Shown here: one piece after another, positions 1 through 12,545 of the stretch
How the letters are laid out: each line of letters opens with the position of its first letter
Position numbering within the stretch: the first letter of the stretch is position 1
Source of the DNA: Cunninghamia lanceolata
Taxonomy: Eukaryota > Streptophyta > Pinopsida > Cupressales > Cupressaceae
Assembly (NCBI GenBank): GCA_027924645.1
Contig: BSBN01001482.1
Location: 10,434,001-10,498,000, forward strand
Direction: 5' to 3'
DNA: 64,000 nucleotides
Translations under genes and position numbers: made by a program
Notes under the pieces: generated by a model
Databases searched by the model: none
The model's input: the letters and a program-made list of their open reading frames with translations, nothing else
What the model was told of the DNA's origin: nothing

Positions 1-1010
1 TTTTGATCATCTAATTCATATCCACAAGACTTAGAAGGTCTCTTCTTGCTTTCATCAACCTTGACATTAGCACTTTCAACAATGCTTTTCAATCTCTTGT
101 TAAAACACTGGTATGCCTTGCTTTGGTTAGAATAACCTAGAAATATTCCTTCATCACATCTTGTATCAAACTTGTCTAGATCTTCATCTCTCTTGATATA
201 CCATTTACTACCAAAAACTCTTAAATATTTCATAGTAGGGGAATTACCAAACCATAGGTCATAAGGTGTTTTACTAGTATTACCTTTGATCTGCACCTAA
301 TTAAGAGTGTAGACAGCAGTACTCATAGTCTCTCTCCAATAGACATGTGGAACATTTGCCTCCATCATCATGGTTCTAGCAGCCTCTTAAATAGTCCAGT
401 TCTTCCTTTCCACAACTCCATTCTACTGAGGAGTCCTAGGAGTAGATAATTGTCTTCTTATTCCATGCTTTTGACAAAATGCATTAAACTCACTAGAGGT
501 AAACTCTCTACCTTTGTTAGATCTTAGACAATTTATCTTCACACCAACCTTATTCTCCACCATAGCCTTGAACACCTTGAATCTATCAAGAGCCTCTGAT
601 TTCTCTCTCAAGAAAGTGACCCACATCATTTGGGAGTAATCATCAATTAGCAACATAAAGTGTCAGTCTCCTTGCAAACTCCTAACTCTAGTAGGACCAC
701 ACAATTTAATGTGCACAAGTTCCAACAATCTACTTGAAAATTGTTCTTTACTTTTGAATGTAGCTCTATTCTGTTTCCCCAACTAACATTCCTTACACAT
801 GCTATTAGTAGGTTTCACAAGCTTTGGAAGATCTCTCACAACCTGAGTAGTACTTATCTTGACAATGCTATCAAAGTTTACATTACACATTCTCCTATAC
901 CATAACCAACTCTGATCAATCTGAGCAATCAAGTAACTTTTACCAGTAGCACTTAAATGAAATATATTACCTCTAGTCTATGTACTAGATGCAATCTTAG
1001 TTCCAGAGCT
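1..1010 (-). pseudogene. Copia-1 integrase (partial, degenerate)
   Basis: The conceptual product starts with the pre-integrase segment (about 1010-780), continues through the catalytic core (ORF 423-656 carries the IDDYSQMMWVTFL motif around the first catalytic Asp) and ends in the post-core region read through position 1. The second catalytic Asp, normally in an RSDxGGEF-like motif, is Asn here (RSNKGREF). A stop interrupts the PRTPQ region just before the NGV.ER segment. Its role would be to insert element cDNA. The same D-to-N change occurs in Copia-2. Identification as Copia integrase is secure; function is lost. Confidence 0.85.
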
Positions 1011-1059
1011 TCTCAAAATTCTACATTTTCCATCCTTGAATCGGAGATCATACCCTTTG

Positions 1060-1409
1060 TTAACCAACTATCCAACATTGAGAAGATTAAGCTTCAACCC
1101 TTCTACATACAAAACATCATTAGTGTTATTCTTACCATCAAAAGAGATGGATCCTCTGCCACAGATTCTACCAACTGAATTGTCTCCAAACTTCACAATT
1201 CCACCTTCATATCTTTCCAAACTTACAAACTTACTTTTATCACCAGTCATATGATGAGAACATCCATTGTCCATCACACATTCAACCTTTTCTTCAACCT
1301 GAGCAGCCAAGACACTTTCCACATTCGTACAGCTAGTAGATTCAGTAGGCATGGGTTCTTCTTCTTTAATAGCAATGAACACCCATTCATTTCTAGAGGT
1401 ACTTCCCAT
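1060..1409 (-). pseudogene. Copia-1 aspartic protease
   Basis: The segment contains the Copia protease signature MDNGCSHHMTGDKSKF followed by the glycine-rich VGRICGRGSISFDGK and NDVLYVEGLKLNLLNVG stretches typical of the family. The active-site triad normally read as Asp-Ser-Gly is Asp-Asn-Gly here, and the same change is present in Copia-2. The protease would process the Gag-Pol polyprotein inside virus-like particles. The reading frame continues from gag and into integrase, interrupted by stops on both sides. Family identification is strong; activity is doubtful. Confidence 0.85.
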
Positions 1410-1429
1410 GTTAGATTCATCATCTATGA

Positions 1430-2366
1430 CTCCTTCGTTAGCAGCTTCTTAGACATAATATCATTTCTTTTGAACCATAGGTCTGTTAGGGTTTGGCTTT
1501 GAAAACCTCTCTAGACATCTTGAAGTAAAATGACCAATCTTATTGCAAGCAAAACATTTGAAAGGTAACTTTCCTTCATACTTACTAGATGCTCTTGGTA
1601 ATCTTTTGGCAACAAGGGCTTCAAGTTATTTAATCTCAGATTCATCTTCTTCAAGTCCCTTCCTTGCCTTCTCATATTTAGTTAGTCTTCTTGAAGAGAT
1701 TTCACCTAGATCAAATCTTGGCTTTCCAAAAACACTAGCCTTAAGTGCAGATTCTGATTTAGGAAGAGAATCACCAAACTCACTCATTTCAAATGCTAAA
1801 AGCTTTCCAACCAATTGATCCCTTGTAACATCTGTCACAGTCCTAATCTCCTCAATAGAAGCAACTCTATGCTTGTATGAAGTAGGTAAGGATCTGAGCA
1901 CCTTGGGAACAATCTCTAGTTCTTCTAGTTTTCCACCAACACACCTGATACTACACATAAGTTCATTCACCTTCTACATGTAGGAAGTGATGTTTTCATC
2001 TTTACTCATCCTCAAACATTCGTATCTACCCTTTATGCTCTGTAACTTAGCACATTTGACATATGCATCACCTTCATACAGAGTTTCCAACTTCTTCCAA
2101 ATTTTATGAGCAGTTTGCAATTCGAAGACATTTTTCATTTCTGTATCAGTCAGGGCACTCAAAAATGCTTCTTTAGCCTAAATATTGTTTTCAGCTTCTT
2201 TGATTTCATCTAGAGTTGTAGGACCATTCTGCGGAGGAGTATACTTATTCTTAGTTACCAACCAATAAGGATCACCCATGCATTGCAAATGACACTCCAT
2301 GTGATTCTTCCAAAGAGAGTAATTTGTTCCATCAAATCTCAGACTGCCTTTTTTGTATGTCGACAT
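1430..2366 (-). pseudogene. Copia-1 gag (nucleocapsid region included)
   Basis: The start is the ATG at 2366, giving MSTYKKGSLRFDGTNYSLWK, the usual Copia gag N-terminus (FDGxNYxxWK). The frame is preserved through the capsid segment, with stops near 2178, 1971 and 1625. One CCHC zinc knuckle, CFACNKIGHFTSRC (C-x2-C-x4-H-x4-C), lies at 1515-1556 and is intact. Gag would form the particle and package RNA. Several stops look like C-to-T or G-to-A changes, as expected for a methylated, silenced copy. Confidence 0.85.
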
Positions 2367-2408
2367 CCTGGATCTCCTCAAGTGGTCAAGCCTCTTTTAG
2401 AGGAAATG

Positions 2409-2420
2409 ACTCTGATACCA
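2409..2420 (-). other. Primer binding site of Copia-1
   Basis: On the minus strand this reads TGGTATCAGAGT, matching the 3' end of plant initiator-Met tRNA over 11 of 12 bases. It lies two bases inside the LTR end, the usual Copia spacing. Confidence 0.85.
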
Positions 2421-2422
2421 AT

Positions 2423-3768
2423 TGTTTAAATTAGGACATACAACTAAGAGGGGGGGTGAATCAGTTGTCTCAAAACTCTATCTTTTGCTACATTTAATCT
2501 TCTTTACCACTTATTAATAGATTAATGATATAACCATGAAAGCATGAATCAACAACACATGAGCAGAAACATAATCAACACACATAACACTAGGATTTTT
2601 ATGCAGAAACTCGGTTAAGGGAAAAACCATGGTGGGGGTTAACCCACAAGATTTATTGTCTATTAAAAGAATAGAAAAATGGGAAAGCACTTTCCTTTAG
2701 GTACACTACCCAGAGCTCACTACTCCAAGAGACTCACTATCTACAAAAACATTCACATGGTTAACACCGACAGGTTGAACTAAGAAACAACATCTTCTCC
2801 ATGTCAAGGTTCAGTTCCATTGAAGCTCATAACACCTCTACTCTACCCCCAAACACTTCTTCGCTACCTCCATATCTTTTCACACATTCGCCCATTTACA
2901 TGAATTCATTACACTTGTTTATACACAACATCAACTTTGTAATGGAAATCAAAGTCAGCCTTACAATCATCTATCAGGAACATTCTCCAAGATAGGCATT
3001 ACAAGAAATTACAATCACAAGACTTGACTTAATACAAAATGCTACATGCGAACCACTACACTATCATCCAAACATAGCTGGGACTCAAATCTTCCTCGAA
3101 CAACATGCCACGCTCCATAGAACTTCACTTAGATCATCTACAACATGTACCAAATATCTGGTCGGCCAAGACTAGAAAGAACAACACCCAAGAAGAAATC
3201 TTCAACTATGAGCTCAATCCTCAATGTGGACCACCAATAGAATAGGTACATGATCCAAAGACCTCCACAAGCACAATGAAATCAACAAGAACAACCTCAC
3301 CACCTCAAATCACCAGACTCACTTGTATCTTCATATGGGAACTTAAGAACACTAACTGTCATGACTGTCACACTAGAAAGATTTCTTGTGGACCTCCAAA
3401 CCATGAACCACTTGAGTTGAAGATACACACCAACATCCCAAACATACCTCTAGAATCGCAGACCATAATATTCTAATGCGGAGCAATCTGGACCAAATTC
3501 CTATCCCTCTGTTGCCTCTGAATAACTGCAAAACCTAGTTCTACTCAGATGGCCATAACTTCTCCAATCCTCCATGCAGATCTCTCAAATCCTAACTGGA
3601 GCAACATCAGACAATACTCTACAAAACCCTTTAATCCATAGACTCTTATCTTCGTCTCACTAGGAATGCAGAGCAATCTATTTTATTAAACTACATTTTC
3701 TTCATTGTTTTTGAGAAAGAGATATGTTGACATCAATGACAACACATCATAGGCACATATTTACAACA
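2423..3768 (-). repeat. Copia-1 5' LTR
   Basis: The minus-strand LTR begins TGTTGTAAATATGTGCC and ends TAAACA, about 1.35 kb. The boundaries are set by the primer site on one side and by an abrupt change to Gypsy integrase sequence on the other. Its first 750 bases are clearly homologous to the plus-strand fragment at 14829-15586. Plus-strand ORFs inside it (2801-2995, 3276-3476) have no recognisable content. Confidence 0.85.
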
Positions 3769-4004
3769 ATCTCTTAGGGAAACTATTAAGGAAGGAATAT
3801 CTAACTCCAAGGGCATTATTGCGTCTATGCCATAGATGAGATTATACAGTGTATTACTAGTAGGTATTCCAATGCTTGTTCTATAAGCCCATAATGCATT
3901 TGATAATTAAGTATGCCAATCTTTTTGATGGTTGTTAACAATTTTTCCTAAAATATGTCTAATAACTTTGTTTGAAGCTTCTACTTGGCCATTTGATTGA
4001 GGAT
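3769..4004 (-). pseudogene. Gypsy integrase fragment
   Basis: Reading the minus strand in one frame gives the typical Gypsy integrase core C-terminus: PQSNGQVEASNKV, then DWHT, one in-frame TAA, then ALWAYRTSIGIPT and MPLELDIPSL. The Glu of the DDE triad (QVEAS) is present. The fragment is sandwiched exactly between the Copia-1 LTR and the start of element A, so it is a remnant of an older minus-strand Gypsy into which both inserted. It resembles the Tat-type integrase group, but the fragment is too short to place firmly. Confidence 0.85.
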
Positions 4005-7000
4005 TGTTACCAATTTTTTCTATAGTCCAAATTGGTAGAATAAGAGAGTACATTCAGTTCATGTTTAGATGAGTAAGTTCTAACATTTACCTGATATCTT
4101 ATTTGCATAGTTGGAGTGTTGAGATATTTCAATTATCTTGCAAGTCAGTTGTTCAAAAGGGAGAATTTTTAGATCATCATTCATTTTAGAAGGTTGCTTG
4201 AAAGATAAGTTATTTCATTTCACCACAATGATTATTCATTTTATAAATGAGATACATAAAAGAAATAAACATTGCATTGAATGAAAATATGATAGATCAA
4301 ACTTCTCACACAAGTCGCGAGAATAGCTAAATAAGTACAAATATAAGAAACACATTATGCATCTGAAAAATAGGAGAGAGAAGGATCATAGCCATCATTG
4401 CCTTCTAGTGTCTTTGCTTTTGAGGATGTCTTCTGTCCTTGCTTTTGATCTCCATTAAGAACTTGCAAAATTGGAAAGACCCATTAAAGCTCCAGTTATG
4501 AGTTCCCTATGTGCCTATCAGAAGAGGCATAATACATTGCCTATAATGCACTAGATCATATATACATCATTCACATACAGAAGAGATTAAAAAGGAACAA
4601 TCATTGTACTTCACTGATTTTATCTAACATGTGTGTTTCATGTATAGGTATAGGATAAGTCATGTAGCTGTTTGAAGACATATTAGCATGTGGTGTAAAG
4701 TGGGCTCCCACAAGGGTTGAGCCCAACATGATGCCCCTGGTCCTTAGAGGGGATGAAATGCAAGTTATATTACTAATGATCAATTGAAATAGGTTAACTA
4801 AAGGAGTACAATATCAATCGAATGCTTACAATTCAAGTGATGATGAAATGAGAGCACTAAAGTGACATGGACTCATGTAGGACAACATTCAATGCAGGAG
4901 AACAACTATCATTATTGCTACAATAGCAACTCAGAAGTAGGTACATCATAACCATGATCATTTATAGTATCTTTCATAATGGTTGCATTATATAGGATAG
5001 CAAAAGGCTATAGAATAGCTGAATGAATGATCAAACATAATTGCAAAAGAGTAGCATCATTCAGGGATCTCTAAATGATTTAGTCATAGCATGTGTATTG
5101 CATCAAGGGTCAGTATCATTTATACATGATTAAACAAGCAGAAGATTGTATTTGGAACAACAAAATCTATTTTTATAATAGACAATAGTGCTAGAATAAT
5201 CATACCTTTAGTGAGGATAGTCATAACAATGACAAGTGACAGGCCTACTTGAATTGAGTGAATAGTGCAAGATACATAGACAACATATGGCATATACAGT
5301 CAACATTTGAAGACAATCACGGTGTTTCATCTGTATGATTAGGCAACCCAAGAGCATAAAGATACAGTTTACTAGAGAAAATGATCAATGCCAAATGTCA
5401 TGGTCACAAATACAGCCACAAGAAGTAGCTCATGAATGTTTGCCTAAGTTACATGTCAGTTCAATCATTACAAGTGTCATTTTATGCCTAAATGATGCAA
5501 CTATAAGAAGGACAACAATATCAATTATAATGCATGAATAGACATTAATGACCCAGAATTAGTCATCATCATGACTGCCATATTAGTCATAATATACAAT
5601 AACCAATGCCAAGCCACTATCTTTATACAGTCTTAAATATATTTTCTATACCAAGTCAGAGTGAAAGATAAAAGTGCCACATTTATCAAGAGGAGCATAC
5701 ACACATATATGATTGTATGGGTTTAAAGTTTCAATGATCACATTCAGCTACATGAGGTAGCAAATAGATTTTTGCTCAAGAAACATACTACTTCAGCCAT
5801 GTAAGCATACAAAAGCTATAGAGAGTTTGTTCGGATATGAATGAGCCAATGTCATGGTTGTCAAATGCAAGAGTATTCCAAAGTATAGGTGGAACAATAA
5901 AGAGTATGCTGATCATATGAAGCAATCACTACACTAGAACCGCATAGATGTCAACCATATAGAACAACCATCAATGCCACTAAGCATCATGGACTAATTA
6001 CATGAAATATCCTTACCAAGGTAGGTATTATTGGCTAAGTAATACCATCATAAAGCTCCATATATGTGTTACAAAGAGCAATGCAAGGAGGTCTGCAAGG
6101 TGTAGCCCATAAAGAGTATCATCAGCATAAAAACATAAGTCCATTCATTTCCAAATCAATGAAGATAACAAGTTATCACTATCATAACAAAGTTTCAGGT
6201 AGTTGTGATAGTCATAAGGAGTATTGCATCTAGACAAGTCTCTGAGTTTCATTATGCCATAACAAGGGGTTTCTGACCCATTCTCAGTAAAATGAAGTAG
6301 GCTATGGTAAAGCCAAGACGAGGGTGTTAGTCACATTACAACAAGCAATAAACTTTCCAGCTTAAGCAAGACATAGTGATATGAAATTCAAAGGATATAG
6401 GATGTTGTTTGCTAAAGAACCCAAGTTTTGCATCTTGAAGGTCATGGTCTGTTTAGGCTTTGTATTTGTTACATCCACAATGAGCAGGGTTATGGAAATA
6501 AAATCTACATTCAAGAAATAAATGAAAAGATCATTTAATGCCACCATGTCCATGGTCAGGGAGAGCATCCTTTTCTCACAGTCAAATCAAATCCACTTGG
6601 GGTTTTGAATTAAAAATATAGGTATAGAGAGAATGAAAGGGTTTTGAGTTCATGAAAGCAAAAAAGAAATACTCAGATATATTAATGAAATGACGTAGAT
6701 GCAACGGTGGTCTGAGTGTATTTCTTTTCTATTATAAGATCCCAACTTTGGTTTAAGCAAGTCTATCATGAATAGAAGGAAAAGTATAAATTTTCAAATT
6801 CATTTCAGCTCATAGAAAACTCATTGAATCATCTAAATACTCAAAAATAAAGAGACAAGCCGCAACCTCTAGAGAAAGAAACACACAATCAGAACTCATA
6901 GAATCAAAGGAAGGTATAGTATAGTGATGCTATGGTCTCAACAAAATGGTGCTTCCTGCCAAGCGAGTGGCACAACTAAATAACAATGAAGGAGTTCAAG

Positions 7001-9218
7001 TTCATACAAATAAGAATATTTGGAAAATGTCAGATGTGTAGCTATAGTCACAGTAAAAGAAAAGGAGTGTATATTTGTTTTCATAACAAGATAACCCATA
7101 AGGATTTTAAGTCATGACGTAACTAGAGAGATAACATAGTATCTAAGAGATGAGAACTCACCTTATGCCGAGGAAAGATAGATACATGGAGGCCATAAGT
7201 TTTTCTTTCATAATGACTCAAACAAGCTTGAACCGACGGCCATGGTGGCCCCATGCAGGAGAAATAAATGACAGGAGAAAAATATAGAAATAAATACATC
7301 AAAAAAAATTTCTCTGGCCATGACTTTAAAGCCAAGATCTAACTCAGAGAATGAAAGAATATGGATTGAAAAAGATGTAAACCAGTCATACCTTCTCTTT
7401 TCTGTTGAAATCTGTATAGGAATACATGAAGATTGTTTGAAATCGTAGAGAAAAGGAGAGTTTTGAACTCCAAACCCTACCTCATGGCAGCCCAATTTGC
7501 AAAAATCAAAGGTGATACAGAAGATATGTAGAGCACACAAAATAATTGCATTAGAAAAGTACTCAGTTGTGGCCTTTAAGGTCAAGATTACCTTAGAAAA
7601 TAAATAAGAAATGGATCGAATGCCTATGAAAAAAGTCTTACCACTTGTTTTCTATCCAAAACCATTAGAGATTCCATCAAAGTCACTCAGGATAGTGAGA
7701 TAATGAGGGGTTATAGTTGAAACCTTAACTACCATGGTGAAGGCCCAGAGGCAAAACACTTTTCTTTCAAAAACTCAAAATGACAAATGAGTCATGATCT
7801 TAGGGTTTCTTTGTTTTGTTTTAGGGTTCAATATTGGCCTAAGTTCGATAGCATTATTTATCACATTGAATTAAAATTTAAAATACCATAACTAATACCC
7901 CAAGAGTATTGAGTGTCCACCTTGTGTGATGCCTAGGCCTTGTGTCTAAGATTCCTTTGCCATTTTTGGAGGATAGGTTGACATTAGAGTGCCTTAGTTA
8001 TTGCAAAATTGGATGGGGAATAGCCCTTATAGGCCTATATTTTTGCAAACCATTTAATGTGCCATGATATATTTTCATGATTTTTGTAGAAAATCAGATG
8101 CCACATGAAGTATAATATACTCAGCAAAGTCAACATAGAAGCCTTGTATTTTTTTTTGCTTTTGCAAAAATCAAATCAGGATCAAATCAAGGTGAGTTGG
8201 GAAATAAAAATACAATCTTTGTGAGGAAAATATTTAAAGCAATATTCCTTATAAATTTCTTTTAAATATTTATCATTTAAAGCAGTTAAAGTGGGACCAA
8301 GATAGAGAAAATCTAGCTAGAATCTTTCTTTTTTAGATTTGATTTTCTTTTCTGGGTGAAGTAAGGCAAATAAGGATGAAATTGAGCTTTTTTCGAGCAG
8401 ATAAGGCCTAAATTTTTGCATCCTCTTGGTGGGAACCACTCAACAAAAGAGTTTGATAGCTGTTATTCCTATCTTGGAGGCATTTTGGGCATTGTTTTGG
8501 AGGTTTTTCCATGAAACTCAGGAATGACATTAGAAGTTTCCCTTTTTGAGTTTTTACTGAGTTGTTCCATCCTCTCTTTTTTAGAAAGCCTTTTTGGCTA
8601 TAAAAGGGGTTGAAGGACTTGGTTTTAGGTAGTGGATATCATTCTTTCTTCTCTCTTGAGAATAGGTAGAGAGTTTGTAGACAGATTTCTAACTCAGTTT
8701 ATATTTTCTCTTTTCACTCCTTCCAGTTAATACAATAGAATCCTTCTATTTCACTTCTTTTGCCTCATGATTACAATAATGACTTATGTCTCATTGTGAT
8801 AATAACTAATTTATCCTTTGTCAAATCTCATTATTGTGAAAGTATTGTGTAAATTGTTCATGTGATTCGGGTCATATGATTGTGTTCCAAACTAAACCTT
8901 CATACAAAGTATTTCTGAGTTGTATGTTCAAGTGAAGTTGTAAGAGTTCCTATTTTAAGAGTTGTTTGTGAGTGAAAGCATTTAGATAAGTTAGAATTTA
9001 GAAGTTTTTTTCTATTTAAAGTTAGTTTTCATTTTAGTTCATTCTCTCCCCTTTTTCCCTCTACAAAGATCTTTTAGATTAGAAAATCATTTAGAGAACT
9101 AGCTCACTCTGGAGGTTCACTTTGAGTTTAGGTAACCCACAGGCCTAGGAGTTTTCCCATGTTGCAATAGGATTAGCAAAGTTTATCTTTTCTAAGGGTG
9201 CAATCTTGATTGTTAACA
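4005..9218 (+). repeat. Element A 5' LTR (about 5.2 kb)
   Basis: It starts TGTTACCAATTTTTTC and ends TTGTTAACA. The first 2.28 kb is confirmed by the second copy at 12546-14828; the remainder is inferred from continuity up to the primer-site-like sequence and from a TATA box about 620 bases before the end. Short ORFs on either strand (for example 6362-6568 and 7123-7585, minus) have no family features, and I treat them as chance. Length is unusual: most plant LTRs are below 2 kb. Confidence 0.7.
8598..8607 (+). promoter_or_regulatory. TATA box in element A LTR
   Basis: The motif CTATAAAAGG lies in a GC-richer context in the 3' part of the LTR, about 620 bases before its end. This is the expected place for the promoter that starts the genomic RNA (U3/R border). 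The start site itself cannot be fixed from sequence. Confidence 0.6.
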
Positions 9219-9243
9219 GTTTTTGGCACACCCAATGGGACTC
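9219..9243 (+). other. Primer-site-like sequence of element A
   Basis: Directly after the LTR end comes TTTTTGGCACACCC followed by AATGGGACTC. It closely resembles the TTTTTGGTGCCCACC that follows the Tat-1 LTR at 16714. I cannot assign the primer tRNA. The shared layout suggests element A is mobilised by a Tat-type Gypsy. Confidence 0.5.
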
Positions 9244-9610
9244 TGAAAGTGTTTTCAGAGAAGTTTTCAATTCTTCAAGCTATTGTTCTGGTATATGCAG
9301 TAGTGTTCCAGCCTTTGGAGGCTTTTCACAAGTATACCTGGTGACTCAATTTTCTTTGATCTTACATGTAGAACTAGTGCATTCAGCTTACAAAAACTAG
9401 ATCAAGATTGATTGGACTGTTTTAGTCTAATAGCATGTTCATATCTCTTGATATTTGGTTTATGTATCAATGATATCAGCCTTTGGAGGTAAAAAATCAA
9501 GCACATCTAACAACTCTGAGCTTAGATTTAATAGTTTCGGTATGATCAAGTGATGGTATGTTATAAAAATCATCTATTGGATCCATTTTCCAGCTTTTAT
9601 ATGAGTAGAA

Positions 9611-11976
9611 ATGTCAACTTTTCATAGCCAATATGTATACCTACCCCCATACTATGAGAATGCCACTTACCCATCTTTATATTATCCATATCAGGCCAAT
9701 TATGTTGTTTCCAATTCCATGGCTCTTCAAAACCAACATACACAATATAATTACCACCCACCCACCCTTGCTCAGCCTCCTCGCCTCCTCAACAACTAAA
9801 ATAGTTTGAAATTAAGGAGCTTAAAGACATTGTGTCAGACCTCAACAAGCAGATGGAGGAGATTAAAGGGCAAGGTGAGTATAATCAGCACCAGGAGGAA
9901 CTGGTTTATCAATCCTATCTTCATGAGTAGGAGTTGGAGGCACAAAGAACACAGTTTGAACTGGAGATTGCAAGCATAAAGAGTTATCAATATCAACAAG
10001 GGGGATTCCAAGCAAGGTAGTATGAGGAATCTGATTTGTAGCTGCAAGAGTTAAATCACCAAGCTTACCTTCAATAGCTAGAGCAGTCAACCTGTGAAAC
10101 CTTTGGTTCTGATCAGGAGACATAAAGGAGACAATTTGAAGAGAATCTTGAGAGAGAGGTAGCTACACAAACAAAACTTTTTCTTGCTCAAGCCCAAGAA
10201 ACCCCTTCTGTTCCAAAACAGCTGACTCAAGAAGAGGTTTGTAATTATAAATTTCCAAGTTTTAGACAAAATGAGCCTCTTAATGCCCCTAAACATGAAA
10301 TTCCAAGTTTCAAACAAGATGAACCTCTTGTCCCTGCCAAGGTCAAGATTCTTACTTTCAAAAATCCTTCACCCTTGCAAGAACCTAGGTTGGCACAGTC
10401 TGAACTTGTTATGCTTCAAAACCAGCCACTTGAAGAATTCTCTTCCTTCCAAGAAATTAGTTTTGAATGCAAATAGACTTCCTAGAGAATCAAAATCCCA
10501 AGTTTCAGAGATTCTGATTTTGCTGAGGAGCTTGTTAGCATTCGAGACCAGTCCATTAACTGAGAGAAGGAAGCTAGGAAAGTAAATTTACTGCATATAG
10601 CTATGGAGCAATATCTAATAGAGCAATGAAAGATCAAACTAGAAAAGATTCCTCCTGATGAACCTTCTGCTATTTTCATTAATGATCCACCTTGTTTTGT
10701 AAAAGATGATAAAATGTTTTTAGAAAGTCATGTAGTACAAGAGGCTGATTCACATGGAAAGGTTGTTGTTGTTTGTGTAGAGCAAGTTGATTCAAATATG
10801 ACCCTGAATCCTCTTCATTTTGATTCCTTTGAAAAAATTTCTAATGCTGTTCATAAGGTGCATGAAAGTAGGGTGTAGAGGTTGCAAGGTGAAAGCCTTC
10901 AATTGCAAAGACATAATGCTCAAGTTTCATTGGAGAATGCACCAAATAATTAAGAAGATTCAGTAACTTTGTTCAATCAATTACCTGGTTTTATAGGATT
11001 AGATGAGGAGAACATACTCATACCAAAGGTAGCAGTTTTAGAATAGCAAGAGGATCCTCAACAAAATAATGAGTTGCTGATTGAAGCCAGGAAATTTGAC
11101 AATAAGGTCTTAGATCAAGAAGAAGAGTGTAAGCCTATCGCAAAATTTACATAGATGGCTGGAAGTTGTCATGAGGTAAAGAACATCCTTTTTCTATCAG
11201 AGAATCAGGAAAATTTGTTTCGGAGTAGTCTTGAGATTCCTGTTACAAACATAGATAATATGCAAAAGGAGGGTGTTGAACCTTAGTTTTTAGTTAACCT
11301 GTTTGATGAGCTTCCTATCTTCATGCATGAAAGTGAAAATGGCATATCTATGCTAGGCTCTGACCACTACAATGATGAACACCATTTAGATAAATTATTG
11401 ACCCATGATCAGATATGTGAAAGAAGCCCTACCTTATGTGATCAAGAGCTTGAGGAAGATCTATTTCAAACTAAAATTGAACTTTTTTGCTCATGCTTAA
11501 AGGCTATGCCAGCATCTTTGGGGGAGGGTTACTTGGAGAAAGAAAAGTAATAAGTGGAAATGGTTGTATTCTTAGATGAATCACTAGTTATAAAGCAGCC
11601 TAACTTGCAGCCAAATCTTGGCTGGTTAAAGGAGCTATGTTTCTGTTACATGCAGGAACTAGAGGCTAATATGCAAATGGATGGTTTGTCGACATAGGTT
11701 AGTTCATTGATTGAATTCTCACCTTCATTTATTGAAGAAACACCTATTTTAGAGTGCATCTCCTCAAAAAATCTTGAATATTTGAGCCTAGTATAGCTCT
11801 TGCTAAGAATCTTCTAGGTTTTGATAGTTTTGATGAGCTATTAGCTACTCTAATGGAGGAGGATTGTCCATTAACCAAAGAAGAGGAAGCCACATGGTAG
11901 GCTATCATGCAAGGTATAGATCATGCTGTTGTTTCCAGTCCAAAACCTTCGAGGGGATGTCCTATTAGGTAGCTGG
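9611..11976 (+). pseudogene. Element A internal ORF, unrecognised acidic coiled-coil protein
   Basis: The ATG at 9611 opens a Tyr/Pro-rich N-terminus (62 codons, with YLPPYYENATYPSLYYPY). After a frame change the product continues as Glu/Gln-rich, coiled-coil-like sequence (KELKDIVSDLNKQMEEIKGQ, then EELVYQSYLHE), two copies of a PSF(K/R)QxEPL motif (about 10260-10340), then acidic segments down to about 11976, including the open stretch 11323-11550. At least a dozen stops interrupt it. There is no zinc knuckle and no pol motif. By position it could be a gag-like protein, but I do not recognise the family and assign no function. Confidence 0.5.
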
Positions 11977-12545
11977 CTGGTTTGGAAGTTAGCAAAAAGG
12001 AGCAGCCTCATAGTGATAATAATCTAGATCATCAAGAAGGATATCAAGTTGATCAGTTCGCAAAGCAAGGTAGGTGGGGAAGTGACTACATTTTATTTCT
12101 CAGAGAAGTGTTACAACAGTTTGCTAAAGTTTTGATCATTCTCCAGCCTTCCTAGCTGATTAACAACCTTATGGAGTATCACAACTTGCTAAGGAATGGA
12201 AGTTATTTTCTTGAGCTAGTGAATGGGTTTGTTTGATCAGTTTCTCAAGTTGGTTGGAGTAGGATATGGTAGAGTTAGTGTTAATAAGTGCTTCAGGCAC
12301 GTTTACTTTTAGTTATTTCATTTCCCTAAGTGTTGCTACACAAGTTTTTTGGCTACCAGGGCCTTCTAGTTTGTTTTCAGTTTGGTTTACTTTTGCTTTT
12401 TGCTGCTATTTGGAATAGTGTACAACTGAGTCTCAGTGTTTTCTGAATTTGAGATGAGCAGAGTATGACTCAATGCCAAATGGATAGTTTAAGGCAACTG
12501 GTGATGATGCTTAGTAGGCAAGAATATAGCAGAAGTCACCAGAAA
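11977..12545 (+). other. Element A 3' untranslated interior
   Basis: This is non-coding in all frames. The bases before the 3' LTR (GTAGGCAAGAATATAGCAGA and onward) are purine-rich but do not form a clean polypurine tract. Nothing else is recognised. Confidence 0.4.

Larger units (their letters stand above)
1..3768 (-). mobile_element. Copia-1, 5' part of a Ty1/copia LTR retrotransposon, cut by window start
   Basis: Read on the minus strand the order is LTR (3768 to 2423), initiator-Met tRNA primer site, gag, protease, integrase, running off the window before reverse transcriptase. Protease and integrase before RT is the Copia order. The element is related to Copia-2 (31272-38287): gag, protease and integrase align almost residue for residue, and both LTRs share the G-rich stretch near their 3' end. 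Coding sequence is broken by several stops, so it is a dead copy. Its 5' end abuts a Gypsy integrase scrap (3769-4004), which suggests insertion into an older Gypsy. The 3' LTR lies outside the window. Confidence 0.9.

Noticed and set aside
6362..7585. Minus-strand genes in the element A LTR
   Set aside because: Short Phe/Leu-rich frames with no motif. 7123-7335 and 7208-7585 overlap each other.
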